DNA from: Stenotrophomonas sp. ESTM1D_MKCIP4_1
GTDB taxonomy: Bacteria; Pseudomonadota; Gammaproteobacteria; Xanthomonadales; Xanthomonadaceae
Assembly: GCF_003086895.1 (NCBI RefSeq)
Contig: NZ_CP026004.1
Coordinates: 2,020,731-2,084,730 of the forward strand
Length of the DNA stretch: 64,000 bases
Direction of reading: 5' to 3'
The notes beneath the pieces were generated by a model. The model saw only the letters and a program-made list of their open reading frames with translations. It made no database searches and was not told the origin of the DNA. Position numbers and translations under genes: made by a program. Positions 51,031 to 59,196 of this stretch are shown here, one piece after another; positions within the stretch are counted from its first letter, which is position 1, and each line of letters begins with the position of its first letter.

Positions 51031-51312
51031 CATCCACGCATGGCGTGGATCTACCGGGGTGTTGGGCATCCACGCATGGCGTGGATCTACCGGGGTGGTG
51101 GGGATCCACGCATGGCGTGGATCTACCGGGGTGGTGGGCATCCACGCATGGCGTGGATCTACCGGGGTGGTGGGCATCCACGCATGGCGTGGATCTACCG
51201 GGGTGGTGGGCATCCACGCATGGCGTGGATCTACCGGGGTGGTGGGGATCCACGCATGGCGTGGATCCACCGGGGTGGTGGGCATCCACGCATGGCGTGG
51301 ATCTACCGGGGC
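51031..51312. repeat. Tandem SMAG array, 8 units, exact 36-bp period
   Basis: Units start at 51031, 51067, 51103, 51139, 51175, 51211, 51247 and 51283. Each holds ATCCACGC-ATG-GCGTGGAT followed by CTACCGGGGTGGTGG. Only a few substitutions separate units. It fills the 372-bp spacer 50948-51319 between the PilZ gene stop and the cheW promoter. The spacers are identical, so it is not a CRISPR. Confidence 0.93.
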
Positions 51313-51319
51313 GCCGGCA

Positions 51320-52093
51320 CTACATCTCGCCGTTCTGGCGTGCCTTGCGCTGGCGGTCGATGCGGAAGATGTAACGCTGGATGGCACTGTCGCCGCCGCG
51401 TGGCAGATCGTCGAAACGCATGCCGATGCGCTTGACCTCGATGCCGTTGGGCTGCCGCTGCGGCAGCATGTTGCAGACCACCAGGCTGATCGGCAGGTCG
51501 GGGCCATCGGGCATCGACAGCAGGGCGTTGTAGCGTTTCTGCAGGCTGAACACTGCGCAGTCGCTGGGCACGGCGACCGCCAGGCCGCCGCCGCTGATGT
51601 CGACCACGCGCATGGACAGGGCGTCGCTGCCGGCTTCACCGGCGGGGAGGGTCAGCTGCGGTGAATCGGTGATGGGGGTTTCCAGCCGGTACAGTTCACG
51701 CCGCTGCAGATGCACCAGTTCTTCGGGCAGCGGCGCGCGGAACGCCACGTGCCCATCGTTGTTCACCCGCTGCAGGCCCTGCAGACGGAACCGCACCAGT
51801 ACCCGTTCCAGCTGTGCGAAGCAGAGCAGGTGGTCGGCCTGTTCGGCTGCGCGGTTGGAGGCCTCCTGCGGGCTGCCATCGAGCAGCAGGACATCCTCGT
51901 CTTCGTCCAGGTCGAGCAGGGCGGTGGGGAAGGACCGGTCCCGGCCGTCGATATGGGCATTGATCAGCGAGCGGTGCTCGATCAGTGAGCGCAGCAGCTG
52001 GCGCAGCTGGCGGGGATTGCGCACCAGAAAGCGTTCGTCGGCGGCGTCGGCCGCGTGGGCATCGTGCAGATCAGTGTCGTGGCCGTCGGACAT
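51320..52093 (-). CDS. ycgR: YcgR-like PilZ-domain flagellar brake protein
   Basis: 257 aa. An N-terminal YcgR-type domain (about 20-120, '[24 protein letters not shown]') precedes a PilZ domain (about 128-250). The c-di-GMP motifs are RxxxR (R132-R136) and D165-ISGGG. YcgR slows or biases the flagellar motor when c-di-GMP is high. This links to the c-di-GMP phosphodiesterase RpfG in the same window. A GTATCGGC element at 52149-52156 could be a sigma-28 -10, but no convincing -35 is present. Confidence 0.9.
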   Translation of the reverse strand: MSDGHDTDLHDAHAADAADERFLVRNPRQLRQLLRSLIEHRSLINAHIDGRDRSFPTALLDLDEDEDVLLLDGSPQEASNRAAEQADHLLCFAQLERVLVRFRLQGLQRVNNDGHVAFRAPLPEELVHLQRRELYRLETPITDSPQLTLPAGEAGSDALSMRVVDISGGGLAVAVPSDCAVFSLQKRYNALLSMPDGPDLPISLVVCNMLPQRQPNGIEVKRIGMRFDDLPRGGDSAIQRYIFRIDRQRKARQNGEM

Positions 52094-52216
52094 GGAATCT
52101 TGGTTCTGGGGCGGGGGCCGACACGCGCTGGCGCGCGGCTTGAAAGCAGTATCGGCCGGGATTGGAAATTATGAAGTGTGAAGTTCATCACTTTCCATGG
52201 TGTTTTGTGATCCCGC

Positions 52217-52256
52217 GGGGTCAGAGCCCCTTCCCGATGAGAAGGGGCTCTGACCC
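52217..52256. repeat. GGGTCAGAGCC hairpin, copy 6
   Basis: Inner stem AGCCCCTTC/GAAGGGGCT, ending 17 nt from the mcp3 stop. The whole element is one long stem interrupted only by a CCGAT-type loop. Confidence 0.8.
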
Positions 52257-52273
52257 ATTGCCGGCCTCGCCCG

Positions 52274-54514
52274 TCAGAACTCCTGCCACTCACCGTCGCC
52301 GGCCAGCGCGGGCTGTGCGACCGGCTTGCGTGCCCGTGCCGGGGCCGCGCTGCTGGCCGGGGCCGGCCTACGTGCGGGAGGCGTTGCAGCGACGGCGCGC
52401 GGCGCGGCGGCGCTCAGCCCGGGCGTGGCCAGGCGGAAGCGGGCCACGGCTTCGCCCAGCTGCGCAGCCTGGTCTTCCATCGCCCGTGCGGCGGCGGTGG
52501 CTTCTTCCACCAGCGCGGCGTTCTGCTGGGTGGTTTCGTCCATCTGCACCACGGTCTGGTTGACCTGCTCGATGCCGGCCGATTGTTCCTGCGAGGCGGC
52601 GGAGATCTCGGCCATGATGTCGGTGACGCGCTGCACCGAGGCGACGATCTCGCCCATGGTGGCGCCGGCCTGGTGGACCAGGCTGGAACCTTCGGCGACC
52701 TTGCCGACCGAATCATCGATCAGGCCCTTGATCTCCTTGGCGGCGGCCGCCGAGCGCTGGGCGAGGGTGCGTACTTCGCTGGCGACGACGGCGAAACCAC
52801 GGCCCTGCTCACCGGCACGGGCGGCTTCGACGGCGGCGTTCAGTGCCAGGATGTTGGTCTGGAAGGCGATGCCGTCGATGACGCTGATGATCTCGGCAAT
52901 CTTCTTCGAGGACGCTTCGATGGCCGACATGGTGGTGACCACCTGGCCGACCACTTCACCACCCTGCGAGGCAACGCCGTGCGCGCCGATGGCCAGCTGG
53001 TTGGCCTGGCGGGCGTGCTCGGCGTTCTGGCGCACGGTGGACGTCAGTTCTTCCATCGACGCCGCGGTTTCTTCCAGGTTGGCAGCCTGCTGTTCGGTGC
53101 GGCGCGACAGGTCGCTGTTGCCGGAGGCGATCTCGCCGGACGCCAGGGTGATGCTGGAGGCGCTGGCCTGGATCTGGCCGACGATCTGGGTCAGCTGGGC
53201 GACGGTGGTGTTGGCGTCGTCGCGCATGCGGGCAAAGACGCCGTGGAACTGGCCGTCCATGCGTGCAGTCAGGTCGCCTTCGGCGATGGCCTGCAGCAGC
53301 TGCGAGAGCTGGCCGAGGTTGCCATCGGCCACCTGCATCATCGAGTTCAGCTGTTCGATCATCACCTTGAAGTCGTGGTCGAAGCGAGCGGCATCGCCGC
53401 GCACGCTGAAATCACCTGCGGCAGCCGCATTGGCCAGCTGCTGGATCTGCGTGTTGATGGCCAGCAGGCTGGCCTTGGCCGCATCCATCGCCTCATGCAG
53501 GAAGGCACGGGTGCCCGGCAGGCGCTGCGCATCCTGGGTCAGGTTGCCGGCGGCGTACTGGTTCAGGACGTCGATGGCGGCGCGGATCGAATCGAGGTGC
53601 TCGAAGATGACGGTGTTGATGCCGCCGGCCAGCTGGCCATAGACGCCGGGGAAGTCCTCGGGGATGCGATGGCTGATGTCCGGGCCGGCATGCATCTGCG
53701 CCATCAGCTGGGTCTGCTCGGAGAAGCGGCGCAGCATGGTGGTCATCTCGCTGGTGGCGCTGAGCATGCGACCGGCTTCATCCTTGCTGGTGGCCTGGGT
53801 GGTCACGCTGAGGTCGCCACGGGACACGGCCTGGATGGCGGTGAGTGCCTTGCCGAGCGGGACGGTGACCGCGCGCGAAATGACCACGGCCAGTGCGGCG
53901 GCGACCAGCGACAGCAGCACGATGCAGCTGACGACCGCGATGATGCTGTTGCGGTGGGTGGCATTGGCGGCGTCGATCTTGCCCTGCATCTGCGTGCCGA
54001 GGAAGGCGCTGAGTGCCTTCAGTTCCTCGAAGGCCTTGCGGCGCGCCGGACGGGACTGCTCATCGGATACCTGCTGGGCCAGCACGCCGTCGCCAGCGTT
54101 GGCGGCCGCGCGCAGCTTTGCGTTGGCGGCGAAGTAGGCGTCCACACCGGCCTTCACCGGCTGGTACAGCGCGCGTTCCTTGTCACCGGTCGGCAGGGCG
54201 GCGTAGGCGGCCAGCTCCTTGCGGACGATCCCGGCGCTGTCGTCCATGCGCTTGTTGTAGTCGGCCACCTTTTCCGGCTGGTCGAGCATGGTCAGCAGGG
54301 CCATCTCATAGGTGCGGAACTCGCCAAGCTGCGAACGTACTTCGCCCAGGTGCTGCACCGAGGGAATATCGTTGCTGGCCATTTCGCCAAGCTGGGTGTT
54401 GGCTTCGCTGAGGCGGACAAGAGCAAACAGGCCCAGGACCAGGGTCATCAGCGTTGTCAGGGTGAACCCCACGGCCAGCTTGCGGGCGATGGGCAGATCA
54501 TGGAACCACTTCAT
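52274..54514 (-). CDS. Methyl-accepting chemotaxis protein 3, 4HB sensor
   Basis: 746 aa. TM1 at about 12-32, a periplasmic four-helix-bundle domain (about 35-185, '[26 protein letters not shown]'), TM2 at about 190-212, HAMP repeats (about 212-450) and the signalling hairpin. C-terminus is DGEWQEF. The ATG at 54514 ([17 protein letters not shown]) is typical; the frame upstream lacks homology. It has its own sigma-28 promoter (54623-54649). The signalling region is nearly identical at DNA level to mcp1 and mcp2. Confidence 0.93.
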   Translation of the reverse strand: MKWFHDLPIARKLAVGFTLTTLMTLVLGLFALVRLSEANTQLGEMASNDIPSVQHLGEVRSQLGEFRTYEMALLTMLDQPEKVADYNKRMDDSAGIVRKELAAYAALPTGDKERALYQPVKAGVDAYFAANAKLRAAANAGDGVLAQQVSDEQSRPARRKAFEELKALSAFLGTQMQGKIDAANATHRNSIIAVVSCIVLLSLVAAALAVVISRAVTVPLGKALTAIQAVSRGDLSVTTQATSKDEAGRMLSATSEMTTMLRRFSEQTQLMAQMHAGPDISHRIPEDFPGVYGQLAGGINTVIFEHLDSIRAAIDVLNQYAAGNLTQDAQRLPGTRAFLHEAMDAAKASLLAINTQIQQLANAAAAGDFSVRGDAARFDHDFKVMIEQLNSMMQVADGNLGQLSQLLQAIAEGDLTARMDGQFHGVFARMRDDANTTVAQLTQIVGQIQASASSITLASGEIASGNSDLSRRTEQQAANLEETAASMEELTSTVRQNAEHARQANQLAIGAHGVASQGGEVVGQVVTTMSAIEASSKKIAEIISVIDGIAFQTNILALNAAVEAARAGEQGRGFAVVASEVRTLAQRSAAAAKEIKGLIDDSVGKVAEGSSLVHQAGATMGEIVASVQRVTDIMAEISAASQEQSAGIEQVNQTVVQMDETTQQNAALVEEATAAARAMEDQAAQLGEAVARFRLATPGLSAAAPRAVAATPPARRPAPASSAAPARARKPVAQPALAGDGEWQEF

Positions 54515-54622
54515 GCAGGGGATGCTCCAGGTGGGCAGGGGGCCGGCGCGCAGGCGGGGCCCGGGAAATGCAGAGGGGAACGGTGGTGCCGGTGGGGGTT
54601 CGGTGACGGCCGTCAAAGCGAG

Positions 54623-54649
54623 ATAGCGGCGTGGCCTGCGCGGACTTTA
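54623..54649 (-). promoter_or_regulatory. Sigma-28 promoter of mcp3
   Basis: TAAAGTCC-N11-GCCGCTAT, 108 nt upstream of the start. It lies in the 382-bp spacer 54515-54896 with hairpin copy 7 and the cheA1 terminator. Confidence 0.7.
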
Positions 54650-54779
54650 TGGATGGATGTCACATTAGTTTCTGTCGCGCCAAAGCGTGCGAAAGCCTTG
54701 TGGGGCGGGCGCTTTCGATTGATGGTGTGGTTGCAGGAGAAACCGTGCGGGCGACGGAGATCACAGTGCGCTGGAGGTT

Positions 54780-54818
54780 GGGGTCAGAGCCCTTTGCTGC
54801 GCAAAGGGATCTGACCCC
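54780..54818. repeat. GGGTCAGAGCC hairpin, copy 7
   Basis: Inner stem CCCTTTGC/GCAAAGGG within GGGGTCAGA…TCTGACCCC. Downstream of the cheA1 terminator. Confidence 0.85.
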
Positions 54819-54839
54819 GGCGACCCTTGGGTGCCGACA

Positions 54840-54873
54840 CAAACAAAAACCGCCGCCCGTGAGGGCGGCGGTC
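54840..54873 (-). terminator. Rho-independent terminator of the STAS-cheY-cheA1 operon
   Basis: On the minus strand ACCGCCGCCC/GGGCGGCGGT forms a stem followed by TTTTTGTTTGT, about 25 nt after the cheA1 stop. Confidence 0.88.
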
Positions 54874-54896
54874 CGGATGCTGCGCGGTGCGTTGGG

Positions 54897-56897
54897 TCAG
54901 GCGGCCTGCGGTACGCGCAGGGAGCGCACCAGGCCGCCGATGTCGACGATCAGCGCGACACGGCCGTCGCCGAGGATGGTGGCGCCGGAGACCCCGCCGA
55001 TGCGGCGGTAGTTGTTCTCGATGTTCTTCACCACCACCTGCTGCTGGCCCACCAGTTCGTCCACTTCCAGGGCGATCTTCTGGCCATCGCCTTCCACCAC
55101 CACCACCAGCGATTCGCTGTGGGCGGTGCGGGCGCCATAGCCGTAGTACTCGCTCAGCGACAGGATTGGCAGGTATTCGCCGCGTACGCGCAGCACGCGG
55201 CCATCGCCGGCCATGCTGCGGATGTCTTCAGGCTGCGGCTGCAGCGCTTCCAGCACGTAGGCCAGCGGCAGGATCAGGGTTTCGCCGGCCACGGCCACGG
55301 TCATGCCGTCGAGGATGGCCAGGGTGAGCGGGAGGCGGATCAGCGTGCGCGTACCGCTGCCCAGGCTGCTTTCGATCTGCACTTCGCCGCCCAGTGCCTG
55401 GATGTTGCGGCGGACCACGTCCATGCCCACGCCACGGCCGGAGAGATCGGTCACGGCATCGGCGGTGGAGAAGCCGGGCTGGAAGATGAGGTCCCAGACC
55501 TGCGAGTCGGTCGGGTTGTCCGGCACGCTCAGGCCGCGTTCCTGCGCCTTGGCCAGGATCTTGTCGCGGTTCAGGCCGCGGCCGTCGTCGCTGACTTCGA
55601 TGACGATGTGGCCGCCCTGGTGAGATGCTGCCAGGGTGATCGTGCCGGTCTCATCCTTGCCCGCATCGCGACGCACGTCCGGCATTTCCAGGCCGTGGTC
55701 GATCGAGTTGCGGACCAGGTGCACCAGCGGATCGGCGATCTTTTCGATCAGGCCCTTGTCCAGTTCGGTGCCTTCGCCGACGGTACGCAGGCGCACCTGC
55801 TTGCCAAGCCGGGTGGACAGATCGCGGACCAGGCGCGGGAAGCGGCGGAACACCGCATCGACCGGCAGCATGCGCACGCCGATCACCGCTTCCTGCAGGT
55901 CGCGGGTGTTGCGCTCAAGCTGGTCCAGGCCGGCGAACAGGCTTTCAGCGTGCACCGGGTCCAGTGCGTGCGAGACCTGCTTCAGCATGGCCTGGGTGAT
56001 GACCAGTTCGCCGACCAGGTTGATGAGCGCGTCGACCTTGTCCACGCTGACGCGGATCGAGGTTTCGGCTTCCTGGTTGCTGCTGCCGGATGCAGCGGGT
56101 GCGGCTGCGGCGGCAGGAGCCGCCGGTGCAGCGGGAGTGGAAGGGGCAGTGGCGGGTGCAGCGGGTGCCTGGGTGGCCAGGCTTGGCGGTGCGGCCGGAC
56201 GGATGTCCAGTTCGCAATCGTCCAGCACCCAGGCAAAGGTGTCTTCGATCTTGCTGCGCGGCACCTTGCCGACCAGGCCGAGGTCCCACGCCAGGTGGGC
56301 CTCCAGCGGGTCGAGCTGGGCAAAGCCGGGCAGGCGTTCCATGCGCGCGGCGACCTGCAGCGAACCCAGATGTTCGAGCTCGCGGATGATGCGCAGCGGG
56401 TCGTTGCCGCTCATGAACAGCGATGGCGCCGGGGTGAACCCGATCTGCCAGGCTTCAGGCGTGTCGTCGACCTTGGCTGCAGGGGCTGCCGGGGTGCTGG
56501 CGGCGGCCTGGCCGGACAGCACCGCTTCCAGGCGCGCCTTTACTGCGGCGACGGCGGCCGGATCGGCGGCCTGCCCGTGTTCGGCCTCGCGCAGCAGGGC
56601 GCGCAGCACGTCCACCGAGGACAGCATGGCATCCACGGCGGCAGGTTCCAGCGCACGCTTGCCGGCGCGCAGCTCATCCAGCAGCGTTTCCAGTACATGG
56701 GTCAGGCCGGCGATCGCATCAAAGCCGAAGGTACCGGCGCCGCCCTTGATGGAGTGTGCGGCGCGGAACACCGAATTGATGATCTCCGCGTCCTGTTGTC
56801 CCGATTCCAGGGCCAGCAGGCCGGCCTCCATCGCATCGAGGCCTTCGCGGCTCTCCTCGAAGAAAGTGGCGTGGAAGCGTTGCAGGTCCATGCTCAT
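54897..56897 (-). CDS. cheA: Chemotaxis histidine kinase CheA (first copy)
   Basis: 666 aa. HPt with phospho-acceptor H48 (AAHSIKGGAGTFGF), a P2-like region (about 145-235, 'DPLRIIRELEHLGSLQVAARMERLPGF'), an Ala/Pro linker, dimerisation (about 275-335), HATPase ('LVRNSIDHGLEMPDVRRDAGKDETG', 'DDGRGLNRDKI', 'GRGVGMDVVR') and a CheW-like domain (about 525-660). It is downstream of cheY and a STAS-domain gene in one operon. A second CheA of different build lies at 61843-63678, so this one probably serves a separate or modulatory array. Confidence 0.95.
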   Translation of the reverse strand: MSMDLQRFHATFFEESREGLDAMEAGLLALESGQQDAEIINSVFRAAHSIKGGAGTFGFDAIAGLTHVLETLLDELRAGKRALEPAAVDAMLSSVDVLRALLREAEHGQAADPAAVAAVKARLEAVLSGQAAASTPAAPAAKVDDTPEAWQIGFTPAPSLFMSGNDPLRIIRELEHLGSLQVAARMERLPGFAQLDPLEAHLAWDLGLVGKVPRSKIEDTFAWVLDDCELDIRPAAPPSLATQAPAAPATAPSTPAAPAAPAAAAAPAASGSSNQEAETSIRVSVDKVDALINLVGELVITQAMLKQVSHALDPVHAESLFAGLDQLERNTRDLQEAVIGVRMLPVDAVFRRFPRLVRDLSTRLGKQVRLRTVGEGTELDKGLIEKIADPLVHLVRNSIDHGLEMPDVRRDAGKDETGTITLAASHQGGHIVIEVSDDGRGLNRDKILAKAQERGLSVPDNPTDSQVWDLIFQPGFSTADAVTDLSGRGVGMDVVRRNIQALGGEVQIESSLGSGTRTLIRLPLTLAILDGMTVAVAGETLILPLAYVLEALQPQPEDIRSMAGDGRVLRVRGEYLPILSLSEYYGYGARTAHSESLVVVVEGDGQKIALEVDELVGQQQVVVKNIENNYRRIGGVSGATILGDGRVALIVDIGGLVRSLRVPQAA

Positions 56898-56948
56898 GGC
56901 AGAGGCAATCCGGAAACGGGGGGTAGGGGGCTCAGACGTGCGGGGCGA

Positions 56949-57314
56949 TCAGCCCAGCACCTTCTGCACGGTGGCGACCAGCTGTTCGGGGTTGAACGGC
57001 TTGACCAGCCAGCCGGTGGCACCGGCGGCCTTGCCCTCGGACTTCTTGTCCGCGGCCGATTCGGTGGTCAGCATCAGCATCGGGGTGAACTTGTAGTCCG
57101 GCAGCTGGCGCAGTTCGCGGATCAGGCTGATGCCATCCATGTTCGGCATGTTGACGTCGGTGACCACCGCGTTGAAGCGCTGGCCCTTGGCGCGACCGAG
57201 CGCGACCGCGCCATCTTCGGCTTCTTCGACGGCAAAACCGGCCGAGGTGAGGGCGAAGGAAACCATCTGGCGCATCGACGCCGAATCGTCCACCACCAAG
57301 ATACGTGCGCTCAT
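56949..57314 (-). CDS. cheY: CheY-like response regulator
   Basis: 121 aa, a single receiver domain. Acidic pocket DD at 9-10, phospho-acceptor D53 (VVTDVNMPNMDG), conserved Thr in MLTTES and Lys in GWLVKPF. It overlaps the STAS gene by 4 nt and precedes cheA1, its probable kinase. Whether it binds the flagellar switch or acts as a phosphate sink is not decidable. Confidence 0.94.
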   Translation of the reverse strand: MSARILVVDDSASMRQMVSFALTSAGFAVEEAEDGAVALGRAKGQRFNAVVTDVNMPNMDGISLIRELRQLPDYKFTPMLMLTTESAADKKSEGKAAGATGWLVKPFNPEQLVATVQKVLG

Positions 57315-57619
57315 GCAGCGTTCTCCACAGATTTCAGGTTGTCATGGGGTACGTCCAGGCCCAGGGCCTGGGTGACGCCCAACAGGCGGGCGGCGTCACG
57401 GAAGGTTGCGGTGCAACCGTGGAAGCCGGTGCCCAGGCCCGCCTCGCGGCGCGCCTGCACGAACGCACACAGCACCTGCACGCTGGCCGTGTGGATGCGG
57501 CCGACCTGGCTTGCGTCCAGGGTCAGCTCGTCTGCTTCCGCCACGAGGGGCGAAAGGCGGTTCTTGAGCTCGGTGCTGTTCTCGATGCCGAGATCGTCAC
57601 CTAGTTCGACAGTGCTCAT
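57311..57619 (-). CDS. STAS-domain protein (anti-sigma-antagonist-like)
   Basis: 102 aa, one STAS domain. 'LTLDASQVGRIHTASVQVLCAFVQARREAG' matches the phosphorylatable helix of SpoIIAA-type proteins with T44 and S46 at the usual site. STAS–CheY–CheA operons are seen in several gammaproteobacteria, but the STAS role there is poorly defined. The ATG at 57619 has a GGAG site. It is the first gene after the sigma-28 promoter at 57650. Confidence 0.85.
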   Translation of the reverse strand: MSTVELGDDLGIENSTELKNRLSPLVAEADELTLDASQVGRIHTASVQVLCAFVQARREAGLGTGFHGCTATFRDAARLLGVTQALGLDVPHDNLKSVENAA

Positions 57620-57649
57620 CGTTGCTCCGGACAAACGGTTCCGAGATCC

Positions 57650-57676
57650 ATAACGGCACCTGGCGGGGGTTCTTTA
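57650..57676 (-). promoter_or_regulatory. Sigma-28 promoter of STAS-cheY-cheA1
   Basis: TAAAGAAC-N11-GCCGTTAT, 30 nt upstream of the STAS start and 22 nt before the 44-bp SMAG array. Confidence 0.75.
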
Positions 57677-57698
57677 GGGTTGAATCGGCGGGAGGGGG

Positions 57699-57976
57699 CA
57701 TCCACGCATGGCGTGGATCTACCTGGCGGGGTGGGGTGAGGGGCATCCACGCATGGCGTGGATCTACCTGGGGGGTGGGGTGAGGGGTATCCACGCATGG
57801 CGTGGATATACCTGGGGGGTGGGGTGAGGGGTATCCACGCATGGCGTGGATCTACCGGGGTGGTGGGGTGTGGGGTATCCACGCATGGCGTGGATCTACC
57901 GGGGTGGTGGGGTGTGGGGTATCCACGCATGGCGTGGATCTACCGGTGTGCAGTAGATCCACGCCATGCGTGGATG
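57699..57976. repeat. Tandem SMAG array, 6 direct units at ~44 bp plus one inverted
   Basis: Direct units start at about 57699, 57743, 57788, 57832, 57876 and 57920, with core ATCCACGC-ATG-GCGTGGAT then CTACC. An inverted GTAGATCC… unit at 57953-57976 closes the array. It fills the 362-bp spacer 57620-57981 between the parP stop and the STAS promoter. Confidence 0.92.
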
Positions 57977-57981
57977 CGGCG

Positions 57982-59196
57982 TCAGCCCAGCAGGCGGGTG
58001 GCGTCGAGCAGGATCATCGGCCGCTGGCTGATGCGGGCCACGCCACGGAACAGGTCGTTGGAGATCTGGCAGATGCGCGCCGTATCGGGGGGTTCGATCT
58101 GCGAATCGGTGAGATTGGCCACATCTTCGACCGCCGACACACGCAGGCCCAGCGTTTCGCCATTCTCTTCCAGCACCACGATGCGGGTCTGTGCATCGTC
58201 TTCAGCCGTGACCGTGCCCAGGTGGATGCCCAGGTCCATCACCGGTACCACCTGTCCGCGCAGATTCATGATGCCCAGCATGGCTGCAGCGGTGCCGCGC
58301 AGTGGCAGCAGGGGCACGGGCAGTACCACTTCCTGCACCTTCAACAGCTCCAGTGCATAGGCCTGGGTGCCGCAGCGCAGGCGCAGCCAGCGTGACGTGC
58401 GTTCGGCAGCGCGGCGGTTGTGCGGGTGGGTGCCGTGTGGTGGCTGGTGGGCCTGTGCCTGCAGTTCCTGCCAGCTGCCGGGGCGGTTGCCGGCCGGCGC
58501 ATCCAGGGAGACGCGCGGCGGCGGTGCGGCGGTTCGGCTGGCCGGCGGCGGTGCGGGGCGTGGCGCCGCCGGAGCGGGTGCGGCAGCTGCGGCAGGAACA
58601 TGCGGCGGAACCGCCCCGCCGACGGCGGCGGCCTCGAAGGCGGCCTGCAACGCCGGGCTGTCGGTGTGCGCCAGGTGATGGCTCTCAGCGCCGTCGGTTT
58701 CGTAGATCACTTCGTCCGGCAGGTCGTCCCAGGTCGGCTTGGCAGCGGCCGGTTCTTCGCTGGATCCGGACGCTGCTGCGCTGTCACCGGTCTCGTAGAT
58801 GACCTCGTCGGGCAGGTCGTCCCAGGTCGGTTCGCGTTCGGGCGCGGCGACGGCAGCAGCCTCGAAGGCTGCTTCCAGCGAGGCGTCATCCGTGGCGACG
58901 GCTACGGTGCTGTCGCCGGTCTCGTAGATGACCTCGTCGGGCAGGTCGTCCCAGGTCGGCTCGCGTTCGGGCGCGGCGACGGCAGCCGCCTCGAAGGCGG
59001 CTTCCAGCGAGGCGTCATCCGTAGCGGCGGCTACGGTGCTGTCGCCGGTCTCGTAGATCACTTCGTCCGGCAGGTCGTCCCAGGTCGGTTCGCGCTCGGG
59101 CGCGGCGGCCGCAATGGCAGCTGCCGGTGCGGCAATGGCCACGGCTTCGCCCAGCAGTTCGTCCAGATAGTCATCCAGCACGCCGGAGGTGTTCAT
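57982..59196 (-). CDS. parP: ParP-like CheW-domain protein with WDDLPDEVIYET repeats
   Basis: 404 aa. The C-terminal CheW-like/AIF domain (about 268-404, 'RWLRLRCGTQAYALELLKVQEVVLPVPLLPLRGTAAAMLGIMNLRGQVVPVMDLG') follows a long Ala/Pro-rich linker. The N-terminal third carries four copies of TWDDLPDEVIYET at residues 38-50, 81-93, 124-136 and 155-167. The first three are units of a 43-residue tandem repeat with near-identical DNA. ParP proteins tie chemotaxis arrays to the pole through the ParC ATPase, whose gene overlaps this one by 4 nt upstream. The ATG at 59196 is the only start giving this coupling. Confidence 0.88.
   Translation of the reverse strand: MNTSGVLDDYLDELLGEAVAIAAPAAAIAAAAPEREPTWDDLPDEVIYETGDSTVAAATDDASLEAAFEAAAVAAPEREPTWDDLPDEVIYETGDSTVAVATDDASLEAAFEAAAVAAPEREPTWDDLPDEVIYETGDSAAASGSSEEPAAAKPTWDDLPDEVIYETDGAESHHLAHTDSPALQAAFEAAAVGGAVPPHVPAAAAAPAPAAPRPAPPPASRTAAPPPRVSLDAPAGNRPGSWQELQAQAHQPPHGTHPHNRRAAERTSRWLRLRCGTQAYALELLKVQEVVLPVPLLPLRGTAAAMLGIMNLRGQVVPVMDLGIHLGTVTAEDDAQTRIVVLEENGETLGLRVSAVEDVANLTDSQIEPPDTARICQISNDLFRGVARISQRPMILLDATRLLG
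58696..59085 (-). repeat. In-frame minisatellite inside parP (129-bp units)
   Basis: Units 59085-58957 and 58956-58828 are nearly identical. A third begins at 58827 and diverges, and a fourth motif copy ends at 58696. The 129-bp period preserves reading frame, so copy number could vary without breaking the gene. Confidence 0.85.

Noticed and set aside
50948..51289. N-terminal extension of cheW
   Set aside because: It only translates the SMAG array into repeats ([16 protein letters not shown]); the family start and the sigma-28 promoter lie downstream at 50947-51015.
51031..51312. CRISPR-like regular direct repeats
   Set aside because: The repeats are 36 bp apart but the intervening sequence is the same in every unit, the core is a SMAG palindrome, and there are no cas genes.
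52149..52175. Seventh sigma-28 promoter before the PilZ gene
   Set aside because: The -10 GCCGATAC is good, but the octamer at the correct spacing (TTCATAAT) is a poor -35.
57699..57976. Second CRISPR-like array
   Set aside because: Spacers are near-identical G-rich tracts and the core is the same SMAG palindrome.
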